A stretch of 24,672 nucleotides of DNA, taken from IMG/VR virus record IMGVR_UViG_3300021964_000506, positions 1-24,672 of that record, one strand, 5' to 3'. Every line of letters starts with the position of its first letter. The stretch's first letter is position 1. Positions 13,369-23,097 of this stretch are shown one piece after another. The notes beneath the pieces were generated by a model, which did no database searches, had not been told where the DNA came from, and saw nothing but the letters and a program-made list of their open reading frames with translations. The stretch comes from a virus. The position numbers and the translations under genes are program-made.

Positions 13369-16300
13369 TTATTCCTCTTTCATTTGCTCTAGTTGTTCGA
13401 CTAGCTCTTTAACTGTGTCTTGTACCATGCCACTAGGAGCTTGATCTATTACAATTTTCATTGCTTGTATCTCTTCTCTAGTATACTTAGGATTTTGTTC
13501 CATTCTATGACGATCTAATACATCACCTAAGAAAGATTCAAACCTAGTATTACTTGCTCTTCTGTTATCTAGAACTGTAATATGATTCCAGAAGATTTCT
13601 TTTTCATTCTGTGTAAGCTCCATTAGATTATTAGCAGCTTCAAATGCTTCAGTAATCTCACCTAACTCTAAATCATATCCTTTAAGAATTAACTGTCCTT
13701 GATACCAATCTTCTGCCATTTGTTCTAGCTTAGTTGTTTGATTTCGTAAGCCTTCCCATTTAGCAAATAACTCTCTATCTTTATCATTAGGTACTGAGAA
13801 TAATTTTAAGAATCTATCAAAGTTAGATTCAGGTATACCTGATGACTGCCCTGTTTTACTAACCTTCTCTTGCATTTGGTTATACATAAATGTATTCCAT
13901 AATGAACTACCACCTGATGTAATTCTAGCTAACTGTATAGCACTCTTATAAAACTTCTCATCTAAAGGAGCAGTATTATCAGCCCACATAGCTTTCACTA
14001 ATCTATATGTATCTATACCTTGGATTAATGTTTGAGTTGCTGGACCTAGCTGGTAGTTAGGTACTTCAGAAAAACCTGATAGTTGGACTAAAGACTTCCA
14101 AAAGTCTCTATAAGGACCACCAAACTGTGTACCAAATGGGCTATATACAGCTGCTATATCAGCAGTAGATTTAATCTGATTACCTTCTTCATCGTATGTA
14201 GGCATAATAGCATCAGCTGTTTGATTAATAACTAATCTAGTTAAAGCAGCTTCATCTAATTTCTTAGCTATATCTTCATTACCTGTAGCATTTAAGAAGT
14301 TCATAATCATTTCACCAAAGCCATAGATCATACCACCTCTTACACCAAATACTGCTAGATTATAAGCTGCAAGATAAGCTCTTTGTTTTGCACTATAAGG
14401 AGATGCTCCTTTATTCCAGATAGACTCTGAAGCTTTCATACCAAATGCCTGGAACTGACCTATATACTGTAAGATAGGAACTCTTTGAAAAGCATATGTG
14501 TTCTGTTTAATCATAGAACCTGCTAATTGGTTAGCATCAAATGTAATTTCATCCAAAGCTTTACGAGTTCTCCAGTTCATACCTGGATTATTCTCCATCC
14601 AAAGCTGTCTAGATGCATGCCACATACCAGCTCTGTTCATAAATTCACCAAGTTCAAAACCAATCTTACCATAACCATTAGCTAAGTCTTGAGCTCTTCT
14701 AAAGAATGTAGAGTTTAGTCCTTTATTCTTTAAGTTAGCTGGGCTAGAGTTAAATAAACCTTTAGCTAATACGTGATCACTAACTACACCATACCCAGAA
14801 TCTTGCATATGTTTAAGAATAAGCATATGATCTTTTTGAGATAGAGTATCTTTACCTATATCTAAAGACTTAGACATTCTATTCTGTTCATACATATACT
14901 TAAATACTTCTGCATTAATCTTATCATACTTACCAAAAGTTTTATTCTGCATGACACGATAATGTATTGTAGCTACCGTATCTAAGAAAGCACGTTTACT
15001 ATTAGGACCTACAATCATAGGACCAAAGATACCTATAGGCTGTAAGGTTAAGTTTCTCCAAAGAGCAGCAAAAGTAATTTTAGCAGTAGTTACTACACGT
15101 CTAGGGTAATCTAGTATCACGTTAGGATTACGTTGTACAAACCTAGATGCCTTAGATACATGATTAAATAATGGGCTATCAGTAGCTTCACCTATAACAT
15201 CAGCTAACATTGCAAAGTATCTAGATAAATACTGACCACCATGACCTGCTTGCATAGTATCAATACGTTTCCATTCATCCATAGCATGTCTAAATTCTTT
15301 TTCTTTACCATCTATTTTTTTAATACTTTCTTCATTTTTAGGGAATGGGTTATCTTTATTAATTTCTTCTGTAATTCTAACAGACTTATCTTTATGAGCA
15401 TTAACCCAACGAGTTCTCATCTGTGCTAAGATAGGTTGCATCATAGCATCAGTACCTAAACGTTGTGATGTAAGAATAAAACTAGTTAATGGATCTTCAT
15501 ATATAGTAGTATACATATGTTCATTAGAAGCTCTAGCAGGTCTTCCTGTAGCATTTCTAATCATTTCTATTTCCATGTTATCAGAAAAACTATTTAGCTC
15601 ATCTGCTTTTTTAATGTATACTTCATAGTCTGGATCTCTAAGTTCTGGTAATTTATCTCTATTAGCTTCAATCCAAGCTTTAGCATCAGTCTCTGTTTTA
15701 AACATAGCTATAGCTTTACTATACTGAGAGTGAGCTTCTCTAGCAGATTCCCCATCTTTAACTCTAAGACGGTTACCATTCTTATATACTTCATAAGGAG
15801 CTAGTCTAACAAAGAAATTACCTAAAGATATTCTAGATATGTGTCCTGTTTTACTAGGAACAATCCAATCAGGTACTCCATTAAGTTTAGTTTTATTATC
15901 TAATAGTACATAGTCATATCTACGTCCATTAGAATCTACAAATTCATTTTGTAATCTAACAATCTGTTTAGAAGAAGCTCGAGTTTTACCTGGTTCAAAC
16001 ATATACTGAAGCATAGGACCAGTAGTTCCTTCAGGACTAAGTAAATTAGACTGATGAACTTTAAATGGAACTTCAGTTCCAGTAGTCATATCAAATACAG
16101 CAGAGGCAGAGTCGTCAGCTTTAAACTCAAACTCTTTAGCTACCATAACTCTAAACATAGAGCCATCAGCTCTTGTTAAATCTACATAATCTTTAAAGCC
16201 TTGAGATACTGCTTTATTAATTGTATCAGTATCAAGTAGTTTTTTACTAAATCTATCAATTTTTCGTAGTATTTTAAGTGATTGTTCTAAAACTTTAAGC

Positions 16301-18894
16301 TCACCCATAGGGACATCACTACCTACTAGCTCTCTAATTTCATGAATTGTATAAGTATCAGCTTTGTTACGCTGTTCTATCATTAATTGATGTAAATGTT
16401 TTCTAAATGTAGGACTATATAAGTCTAAACTATCAGCTAATACTTCTAATTGTTGAGCAATAATACGTTCAGCACGTTGATGAGACATAGTAAACTCACT
16501 TTCAAGAGCTTTACTAGACTTACCAAAAGCTGCAATCCAATTCCATAAAGCACTATCAAAGATTTTACTACGTGCAGATGTAAGAGCATTACCTATTAAA
16601 GGTATTTTAATGTCTTCAGCATAAGGTTTCTGATTAAACTCATCAGCTAACTGTTTAAGTTCATCAAAGAAGTTACCTTCTCTAGTCCATCTAATCTGAT
16701 AAGATACTGGACCTTTAGGAATAGTAGGATCTGCTAGTATATCTACAGGAGTCTGTCCAGGTTTAGGAGATATACTAGTTACCACGTTACCATCACCATC
16801 AACAACGTCAATAAGCACAGAACCTAAGTCTTGATCAGTACTGACACGTCCTTTAATTTCTTCCATTTTTTCATAAGCAATACGATTAATCATATTTTCG
16901 TATTGTTTAGGAGTTTGTCCTTCTCTTATAGGATATAATGTATGAGCAATCTCGTGTTGTACAATAAAATCTACATACTCTTGCTTAGTATTAAATTTAA
17001 TTTCTTTACCTGATTGTGCAGTAGTATCACTAGCTTTCTTCCAAACAACCTTACCATCTTGAATAAACATTTTATAGTTAGTAATGTCATCTTTTGGTAG
17101 ATCTTTTAAGATTTTCTGATTATCTACTCGTATATCAATAGGTTTACCATCAGCATCTTTCTTAACTCTAGCCTTAGCTCCTGTTTCTGTAGCTTTATTA
17201 TAAGTGATAGGTACTTTTATACCCTCATATGAGTATACAAACTCAGGTTTATATACATTATCTGTCTGCATCTTATTAACTTTGTTTACAAGAGCTAACG
17301 CAGACTGATTAGCATCACCAAAGTTTGTAAAGTTATAACCTTTTTGATTTAATACTAGGTCATATTTAACACCATAGTTTAAAAATGTAGGTTTACTTTG
17401 AGCAAAGTTCATATCTAAATTTACATCTAGAAGTGTATCATTAATTACACTAACAGTTTCTTCAGTAAATGCTTTATATTTTTCAGAAGTTTTTAAATAT
17501 GGATTATCTAAGAATACTTCTCTAACTATTTGTTCTTGAGCTAACTCCATATTTTTATTTAAAAGATATGTAGCTCCAAAGCCATTAGCAGCAGAATCTT
17601 TTTCTATAAACTTATCTAGAATAAATTTAGTATTAAAATCATCTACAGTATATTGAGTTACTCTTTGTGCAGTATTACCTTCATCTGTTATAAAACCTTC
17701 TACTATAGCATCAGCCATAGTTTTATTAGCATCAATAGTTTGATCTAATACAGAAGTTTTAGGTATTGCAGTAATATCCTTAGCATCAGTTTTAAATATG
17801 TGATCTTCTCTAAATCCAGTAGATTTAGTCATATCAGGTTTACTTTGTAGTAGTTTATATACCTGATAAGCATTAGGATCAGTAGCTCTTAAGTAAGATT
17901 CTTTAGCAAATGAAGGACCTTTTTTAATACCCATACCAATAGCTACACCTGTTAAGATTTCAAGAGGAATCTTAACCAAGTCTACATCATTAGGTGATAG
18001 TTTTTTAGCAGCCCAGGTTAATCCTTCATCTAGTTTAGTAAATGCTTTAGTAGCATAGGCTTCTTCTAAGTCTTCTTTCTCAATACCAAAGAATCCTAAG
18101 AAGTCATGATAAGTATCTAGTAACCATTCACCCCCATAATCTTGTGCTACCTTACGAGCTTTAGCTCTAGCCTCTGTAATATTAGTATCAACACCATCAG
18201 TAGCAGCTATATAACCTGTTCCTACTAATTCAGCTAAATAAGGAGCTAATTGTATAATAAACGCTTCAAATAATACAGCAGGTTCTACAACAACAGGGTC
18301 CCATACCTTTTCTAATAAATTAGATAGTAAACCAGTATCATTAGAAGCTACTTCTTCATCTGTTAATTGGGGTACAGGTGCTTTACCTAGCATTATATCC
18401 CCAAGATTAATCATCATATTAGTAAAATCTTCTTGAGTTTTTAGTCCTCTAATTTTATACTCAATAAGATTAGCCTCATCATCAGTCATAGTATCTGATG
18501 AAGCTAGTTCTAAGTTAGCTAGACTATCTAAGTAAGCAGATCTAAGTATAGTATTTTCTGGATTTCTATAATTAAGCTGTTCTTTAAGAAGTTTAGTCTT
18601 TGTTACATTATCAATTGTAGGATCAGCTACTAAACCTTCTACAAATGCAGCCTGTTTCATATCAGATGCTTGTCTATAATGATTTCTTAAAGTATCAATA
18701 ATCTGAGATTGACCTAGATTTTGCATCTCAGTTAATATATTTTCATATGTACCTAATGGATCTGGATCTCCTGATAGAAAAGCGCCATAAGCAGCGTCAT
18801 TTACATTTATTTTTTCAGGTAATTTATCTGCTTCATACTCAGGAAGTCTAGTATTACCATTTAATATTAAAGGTGCTTGATTAGTTAATTCCAT
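13369..18894 (-). CDS. Giant internal virion / DNA ejection protein (T7 gp16 position) with HEIAH motif
   Basis: An 1841-residue protein, larger than T7 gp16 (about 1318). Its place after a gp14-like gene and its long helical composition fit an injected core protein. A zinc-metallopeptidase-like motif, QHEIAHTLYP, lies at H647-H651, with glutamates about 20 residues downstream (YEKMEEIKGR) that could supply a third ligand. I see no T7 gp16-like lytic transglycosylase motif. Hydrophobic patches at about 205-235, 1285-1320 and 1500-1535 could contact membrane. The C-terminus is acidic and ends KEE, whose codons supply the RBS of the next gene. The protein may fuse several functions. Family identity by position is firm; enzymatic role is inference. 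Confidence 0.72.
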   Translation of the reverse strand: MELTNQAPLILNGNTRLPEYEADKLPEKINVNDAAYGAFLSGDPDPLGTYENILTEMQNLGQSQIIDTLRNHYRQASDMKQAAFVEGLVADPTIDNVTKTKLLKEQLNYRNPENTILRSAYLDSLANLELASSDTMTDDEANLIEYKIRGLKTQEDFTNMMINLGDIMLGKAPVPQLTDEEVASNDTGLLSNLLEKVWDPVVVEPAVLFEAFIIQLAPYLAELVGTGYIAATDGVDTNITEARAKARKVAQDYGGEWLLDTYHDFLGFFGIEKEDLEEAYATKAFTKLDEGLTWAAKKLSPNDVDLVKIPLEILTGVAIGMGIKKGPSFAKESYLRATDPNAYQVYKLLQSKPDMTKSTGFREDHIFKTDAKDITAIPKTSVLDQTIDANKTMADAIVEGFITDEGNTAQRVTQYTVDDFNTKFILDKFIEKDSAANGFGATYLLNKNMELAQEQIVREVFLDNPYLKTSEKYKAFTEETVSVINDTLLDVNLDMNFAQSKPTFLNYGVKYDLVLNQKGYNFTNFGDANQSALALVNKVNKMQTDNVYKPEFVYSYEGIKVPITYNKATETGAKARVKKDADGKPIDIRVDNQKILKDLPKDDITNYKMFIQDGKVVWKKASDTTAQSGKEIKFNTKQEYVDFIVQHEIAHTLYPIREGQTPKQYENMINRIAYEKMEEIKGRVSTDQDLGSVLIDVVDGDGNVVTSISPKPGQTPVDILADPTIPKGPVSYQIRWTREGNFFDELKQLADEFNQKPYAEDIKIPLIGNALTSARSKIFDSALWNWIAAFGKSSKALESEFTMSHQRAERIIAQQLEVLADSLDLYSPTFRKHLHQLMIEQRNKADTYTIHEIRELVGSDVPMGELKVLEQSLKILRKIDRFSKKLLDTDTINKAVSQGFKDYVDLTRADGSMFRVMVAKEFEFKADDSASAVFDMTTGTEVPFKVHQSNLLSPEGTTGPMLQYMFEPGKTRASSKQIVRLQNEFVDSNGRRYDYVLLDNKTKLNGVPDWIVPSKTGHISRISLGNFFVRLAPYEVYKNGNRLRVKDGESAREAHSQYSKAIAMFKTETDAKAWIEANRDKLPELRDPDYEVYIKKADELNSFSDNMEIEMIRNATGRPARASNEHMYTTIYEDPLTSFILTSQRLGTDAMMQPILAQMRTRWVNAHKDKSVRITEEINKDNPFPKNEESIKKIDGKEKEFRHAMDEWKRIDTMQAGHGGQYLSRYFAMLADVIGEATDSPLFNHVSKASRFVQRNPNVILDYPRRVVTTAKITFAALWRNLTLQPIGIFGPMIVGPNSKRAFLDTVATIHYRVMQNKTFGKYDKINAEVFKYMYEQNRMSKSLDIGKDTLSQKDHMLILKHMQDSGYGVVSDHVLAKGLFNSSPANLKNKGLNSTFFRRAQDLANGYGKIGFELGEFMNRAGMWHASRQLWMENNPGMNWRTRKALDEITFDANQLAGSMIKQNTYAFQRVPILQYIGQFQAFGMKASESIWNKGASPYSAKQRAYLAAYNLAVFGVRGGMIYGFGEMIMNFLNATGNEDIAKKLDEAALTRLVINQTADAIMPTYDEEGNQIKSTADIAAVYSPFGTQFGGPYRDFWKSLVQLSGFSEVPNYQLGPATQTLIQGIDTYRLVKAMWADNTAPLDEKFYKSAIQLARITSGGSSLWNTFMYNQMQEKVSKTGQSSGIPESNFDRFLKLFSVPNDKDRELFAKWEGLRNQTTKLEQMAEDWYQGQLILKGYDLELGEITEAFEAANNLMELTQNEKEIFWNHITVLDNRRASNTRFESFLGDVLDRHRMEQNPKYTREEIQAMKIVIDQAPSGMVQDTVKELVEQLEQMKEE

Positions 18895-18904
18895 AGTAAC
18901 CTAT

Positions 18905-19606
18905 TTAAAAGGGTTTAATTTTAAAGATATTGCCAATTTCTCCTGCATTACTACTTAAAAAATCTCCAAAACCTCCCATTGATTTATACATACTTTGTCT
19001 ACCTTGTGCTAAACTAGCTTGAGTTTGATAATCAGCAGCAGTTTGACTTGCTCTAGAGATAGCAGTAGATGCTCCTGATGCCATATCAATAGCTCCTAAG
19101 TTAGCAGTAGCTTGTGTTTGAATAGAACTAGTAGCTCCAGTAAATCCAGAAGTTCCTGCTAAACCAAGTCCTGAACCTCCCATTTCAGTTTCCATACGAC
19201 CTTGTTGTATTCGTTGCTGTCTTAAAATATCTAAACGTTGTCTACGTTCTTGAACTAATCGTACTCGTTCTTGCATTAGGTTTATTCTACGTTGTTCTTC
19301 TGCAGCTTGTTTAGTAGCACTTTGTTGAGCTTTAAGAGATTTACGTTGTTGCATATAACTAACACCTTGAAGTCCTAAACCTACTTTAGATACTAATCCT
19401 GAGCCAAACAAACCACCTCCTACACCAGCAGCAGCGACACCTGTTCCATGCATACCAGAAGCTAAACCTGCAGCACCTAAGTGAGTAATACCTCCACCTG
19501 CTCCTACAGCCCCTCCTGCAAATTGAGCAGCTAAAGCTTGTCCACCATAGAACGCTGCAGCTCCTATTGCAGCTACTGTTGCAACTTTTTTAACTGTCTT
19601 TCCCAT
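18905..19606 (-). CDS. Internal virion protein, T7 gp14-like
   Basis: A 233-residue protein with a Gly/Ala-rich hydrophobic N-terminal third (about 8-85, with repeated GA/GGG turns), a central Gln/Arg-rich helix likely to form a coiled coil (about 86-135, RKSLKAQQSATKQAAEEQRR), and a Ser/Gly/Ala-rich C-terminal part. This layout matches small ejection proteins such as T7 gp14 (196 aa), which inserts in the outer membrane as the first part of the DNA channel. It directly follows the tail tubular B and gp13-position genes and precedes the giant ejection protein, as in T7. AGGA lies 8 nt before ATG 19606. Confidence 0.68.
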   Translation of the reverse strand: MGKTVKKVATVAAIGAAAFYGGQALAAQFAGGAVGAGGGITHLGAAGLASGMHGTGVAAAGVGGGLFGSGLVSKVGLGLQGVSYMQQRKSLKAQQSATKQAAEEQRRINLMQERVRLVQERRQRLDILRQQRIQQGRMETEMGGSGLGLAGTSGFTGATSSIQTQATANLGAIDMASGASTAISRASQTAADYQTQASLAQGRQSMYKSMGGFGDFLSSNAGEIGNIFKIKPF

Positions 19607-19912
19607 TTATAAATTCCTCTTTACTAAATAATGTTGAATACCATCTTCTGTTGTAACAATATATGGTAATGTTTCTGCTCCAAACATTTTATTAAAATGT
19701 ACTTCCTTTTTTGTTTCTGAAAATCCATATACTTCTTCTATACCTAATTGTTTAAGTAATGGAAGAATAGTATCTTCAGTTAGTTTTTTATATCTTTTAT
19801 AAGTAGATACACTCCATTCTTTACATTCAATATGCATAATCCATAATTGTAAATCTTTATCAAAGTGTACACCTACAAAGCCATTATCTGGCTCTTCATA
19901 TAACTTAATCAT
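19607..19912 (-). CDS. GNAT-like small protein in T7 gp13 position
   Basis: A 101-residue protein. The start ATG overlaps the tail tubular B stop (TAATG) and the stop lies next to the gp14-like start. The run of strands and a helix, with a central helix TEDTILPLLKQLGIEEVYGF followed by a VHFNKMFGAE segment, resembles the C-terminal half of GNAT acetyltransferase-like phage proteins, in which LGI-x-E and F-N-K-x-F-G features recur. T7 gp13, found between gp12 and gp14, is also GNAT-like. The acetyl-CoA-binding R/Q-x-x-G-x-G/A loop is not visible, so enzymatic activity is unlikely; a virion-assembly role is more probable. Confidence 0.5.
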   Translation of the reverse strand: MIKLYEEPDNGFVGVHFDKDLQLWIMHIECKEWSVSTYKRYKKLTEDTILPLLKQLGIEEVYGFSETKKEVHFNKMFGAETLPYIVTTEDGIQHYLVKRNL

Positions 19913-22176
19913 TAATGTATTTGTGTCATTGTAACTGGCATACCCCAGCCAAGTATCTTCATATCTTTACCTTCTTCTGAAGATATTTTAAGACTTAAAG
20001 TTTTACCAGAACCTCTTAATTTATTTTTAGTAACTATAACACCTTCACCATAATCAAAAGGATCAGCAGCTCCTGATGGTATATAGTTACGTAATAATCT
20101 ATAAGCTTGAAATTCAGTACCCCAACGTCCACTATTAGCACTATCAGTCCAATTCCACTGAGCTTGAACTTTACATGAGGATTGATTAGTAAGTTCTAAG
20201 TTACCTGAAGAATCATTATAACCATCTTCAGTACGTTTAAAATAAAAGAAAACATAAGGTATTTGTTTTTCTCTTAAAAAGTTATCAAATAATTCATAAC
20301 CAGTAACAAGATAACTAGAATAATTAACTCCTGTTCCATCAGAAGTTACCCAATCTTTAAAGGTATCATCTTTATATTTACTTATTGTAAAGCTAGTTCC
20401 TGATATAGTTAAAAAACTAAACTGAGTGCTTCTAGCAGTTTGAATAGAACTGTCTATTACTACATCATCAGTACTAGTTTGTACTAAATCCGTACCTGCA
20501 TATACAGCTTCTTCAAATGTAGTAACAGCATACCCAGGAATAGGTATATAATCTGCTATATAAGGTGAATTACTAGCTAAAGATGATATAGAATTTAAAT
20601 ACCAAGCTTGTAAAGTAAGATCATATATTAACTCTTTATTATAATTATTAATATAATTAGTTTCAGAATAAGTATCTGAATCATTATATAACCATCTTAC
20701 TCTGTTTTCTTTCTCATCATAATAACCTCTACAGTTATTTTTAGCTATTTCTGGTATTTCTAAATATAAAGATTGAATAGTTTTTAGTGATATAGACTCA
20801 GCTCTAAATCGACCTGATGCACTATCAGGAGTTAGTGTATAAATACCAGCTTTAGACCAATATACAAAATTGCCACCAATGCTTACTACAGAATCTGCAT
20901 TAGTAATACCATTAGTAGAGATTTTAGATGCCTGGAATGATACAGCATTAAATCCACCAGTGTCACCATAAACTTCCCATACACCATTTTCACAGAAAAC
21001 TAATAAAGAAGCTTGAGATGATGCTATCTTAACAATACGAGTAGCTTCTGGTATTTGAATAGTTCCACCATCTGATCCTATTATATCATTAATACCTGGA
21101 TCTGTAGGATCTGCTTCTTGATAACATTTTTCTAAGTCTTCATCAGATCTTACAATACGTGTAAAGAAAATATATCCAGAGTAATTAGGAGATCTAGCAT
21201 CAGAAGTTGTTATACTTGATTGTACTCCTGAATAAAATATACGTTGTGCATAAGAAGCTACAGTAGTTAATGTTCCTGTTTCTTGATCTAAAGGTAAACC
21301 TGATGATACATCAGATTCACTCATTCTACTAGTACCTCTATTAAAAGCATCAATTACAAAAGAACCTCTAGAAACTCTATATTTAGAATGAGAGTTCTTT
21401 TTTAAAATAGCAGGATCAAACTTTTCATAGCTACCACTAGATGGATTAGAATTTTTACCTAATGACCATACATCTGAATTACTAGGATATTTATTATCAA
21501 AAGCACTACTATTTCTACAATGATCAATAGCATCTGGGTATGTACCACTAGTAGTTTCAATAGTAGTAGACCATCCTTGATTACGTAAATTATATTTATG
21601 AGCTGCAGTTATTGATCCACCAGGTCTAAAGTCATCAGCATATCCATCATCAACACCATATAGATCTCTAATTTTTAAAGTAAGAGTATCTTGAGTAACT
21701 GCTCCAGTGCTAGTATTATATGTTAATAATACAGGCTCTGATAAATCTTCTGATACTAAAATACATTTGTTATTAATAACTGCTGTTTCTAATTTAGAAT
21801 TAGATAGTCCAGATATTGTAATATAGTTACCACTATTTTTAAAGTTAGCACTAGGGTTTGATGTAAGTAAGTCTACAAACCATAATCTATTTTTAACTCT
21901 TACAATACCTAATGAAACTGTAGTATCTCCACCAGGAGATTCCCAAACATGAAAAGACTGTTTACCTTCTTTAATATCAGCTGTAGTTAATCCAGTAGCA
22001 TTAAGTTGATAAAGTTCTTCAAAGTCTACACCTAGTCTTCTAGATCTAGAACCATCTCTATTAAGAACAAAGTTTTGTTCATCAACAGAAGCTGAGTCTG
22101 GAAATGTAAGTTCATTTGCCTCAGTAACTAATCCTTTAATAAAGGATCTAAAAGCCTTTTCACCTTTAACAGCCAT
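19912..22176 (-). CDS. Tail tubular protein B (T7 gp12-like nozzle protein)
   Basis: A 754-residue protein whose N-terminus shows the gp12 pattern: MAVKGEKAFRSFIKGL, then TFPDSASVDEQNFVLNRDGSRSRR, parallel to T7 gp12's conserved opening in which a P-D/Q-N segment is followed by R-R/K-P. The rest is beta-rich with repeated short strands and aromatic/Gly/Ser loops, typical of the propeller-like nozzle. It forms the distal tube through which DNA leaves the capsid. GAGGA, 4 nt from ATG 22176, lies inside the last codons of the upstream gene (KEEE-stop). Length is close to T7 gp12 (about 794). Confidence 0.8.
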   Translation of the reverse strand: MAVKGEKAFRSFIKGLVTEANELTFPDSASVDEQNFVLNRDGSRSRRLGVDFEELYQLNATGLTTADIKEGKQSFHVWESPGGDTTVSLGIVRVKNRLWFVDLLTSNPSANFKNSGNYITISGLSNSKLETAVINNKCILVSEDLSEPVLLTYNTSTGAVTQDTLTLKIRDLYGVDDGYADDFRPGGSITAAHKYNLRNQGWSTTIETTSGTYPDAIDHCRNSSAFDNKYPSNSDVWSLGKNSNPSSGSYEKFDPAILKKNSHSKYRVSRGSFVIDAFNRGTSRMSESDVSSGLPLDQETGTLTTVASYAQRIFYSGVQSSITTSDARSPNYSGYIFFTRIVRSDEDLEKCYQEADPTDPGINDIIGSDGGTIQIPEATRIVKIASSQASLLVFCENGVWEVYGDTGGFNAVSFQASKISTNGITNADSVVSIGGNFVYWSKAGIYTLTPDSASGRFRAESISLKTIQSLYLEIPEIAKNNCRGYYDEKENRVRWLYNDSDTYSETNYINNYNKELIYDLTLQAWYLNSISSLASNSPYIADYIPIPGYAVTTFEEAVYAGTDLVQTSTDDVVIDSSIQTARSTQFSFLTISGTSFTISKYKDDTFKDWVTSDGTGVNYSSYLVTGYELFDNFLREKQIPYVFFYFKRTEDGYNDSSGNLELTNQSSCKVQAQWNWTDSANSGRWGTEFQAYRLLRNYIPSGAADPFDYGEGVIVTKNKLRGSGKTLSLKISSEEGKDMKILGWGMPVTMTQIH

Positions 22177-22410
22177 TTATTCCTCTTCTTTAGAAATAGA
22201 TTTCTTTTTAGGTTCTTCTTTTGAGTTTGATATATATCTAAGAACAGCTTCATCTACTAAAGATAATGATGTATATACTCCTGAAAGTTCTTCAGGTAGT
22301 TCACCACCACCTTCATACTTAAGAATATAATGAGCTGTACCTGGTTGTATAAAGGTTTGTAGTTCTTTAGTACCTTTACCTTTATATGATCTTATTACTT
22401 TAGAATCCAT
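22177..22410 (-). CDS. Small virion-block protein with charged tail (77 aa)
   Basis: A 77-residue protein between the basic 174-aa protein and tail tubular B. It starts MDSKVIRSYKGKGTKEL, is mixed in the middle with a Gly-rich turn (YEGGGELPEEL), and ends in alternating Lys/Glu (KEEPKKKSISKEEE). The last codons, GAG GAA TAA, act as the next gene's RBS. The upstream AAGGATACTAAA element precedes its ATG. No family recognised; a small tail-assembly or accessory virion protein is the contextual guess. Confidence 0.6.
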   Translation of the reverse strand: MDSKVIRSYKGKGTKELQTFIQPGTAHYILKYEGGGELPEELSGVYTSLSLVDEAVLRYISNSKEEPKKKSISKEEE

Positions 22411-22411
22411 T

Positions 22412-22936
22412 TTAGTATCCTTTTTTCTTTCTCATTTTAGCTGTAGGATTTAATAAATTTTGAGCACTTTCAAAAGCTTTACGTGCATTAGACTTACCTT
22501 TATCCATAGCTTTATTTAAATCTTTTTCTGTATCAACAGATACTTTATGTTGTTTAACATTAGTAGTATCTGTTACTTTAGGAGTAGTAGTATTACGAGG
22601 TGTAGAATCATATACTGGATAGTCTGTTCCTGCTTCTGTAGCTCTATAAGTTTTAGTTTTACTTACTGTAGCTTTAGGTTTTTTATACGATTCTTCTGGA
22701 GTAACTCGTTGAATTTTAGTATAGTCAGGTCTATAAACTCTAGATCCTTCTTGATTAACAGGTCTTTGAGTTTGAGTTCCAGGTACAAAAGTTTTTTCCT
22801 TTTGTAACTTTATTTGTTTTTCTACTTTAGCTTTTTGAGATTTAGTATTAGTAGATTGTTTTTTAATTCTTTTAGTAATAAACCCTTCAGGTCCAAAAGG
22901 AACAGGAAAAGGTTTTTTCTTTTTGTCTTCAGCCAT
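22412..22936 (-). CDS. Basic, low-complexity virion-block protein (174 aa)
   Basis: A 174-residue, very basic, largely disordered protein (MAEDKKKKPFPVPFGPEGF at the start; Thr/Lys/Gln-rich middle; NLLNPTAKMRKKKGY at the end). Such proteins between tail tubular A and B genes may bind DNA or act in assembly. AAGGA stands 8 nt before the ATG at 22936. Its final codons, AAA GGA TAC TAA, contain the RBS of the next gene. No domain recognised. Confidence 0.6.
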   Translation of the reverse strand: MAEDKKKKPFPVPFGPEGFITKRIKKQSTNTKSQKAKVEKQIKLQKEKTFVPGTQTQRPVNQEGSRVYRPDYTKIQRVTPEESYKKPKATVSKTKTYRATEAGTDYPVYDSTPRNTTTPKVTDTTNVKQHKVSVDTEKDLNKAMDKGKSNARKAFESAQNLLNPTAKMRKKKGY

Positions 22937-22938
22937 TA

Positions 22939-23097
22939 TTAGTATCCTTGTTTTTTAGGTTTACCCATTTTTTTCATAGGTTTCTTTTTAGGCATTTCTT
23001 TTTTCATTGGTTTCTTTTTCATTGGATGTTTCATTTTTTTCTTTCCTCCATATTGTTCTTTGTGAATAAAAGCTTTTGTATTACTAGTTGATTGCAT
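22939..23097 (-). CDS. Tiny Lys/Met/Pro-rich repetitive protein (52 aa)
   Basis: The frame begins at an ATG overlapping the tail tubular A stop (TAATG, 23099-23095) and encodes 52 residues. After residue 21 it consists of repeats of the type P-M-K-K (HPMKKKPMKK, then MPKKKPMKK) and ends KKQGY. A second possible start at 23034 (M22) has a stronger RBS, GGAGG about 10 nt upstream, giving a 31-residue product. The charge is extremely positive. It may bind packaged DNA or RNA, but the role is unknown. Coupled stop/start and RBS features at both ends argue it is translated. Confidence 0.6.
   Translation of the reverse strand: MQSTSNTKAFIHKEQYGGKKKMKHPMKKKPMKKEMPKKKPMKKMGKPKKQGY

Noticed and set aside
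12580-22807. Plus-strand frames opposite the virion block (12580-12783, 15241-15429, 22547-22807)
   Set aside because: Antisense shadows; Ser/Phe-rich composition is what AT-rich, Lys/Glu-rich genes give on the opposite strand.
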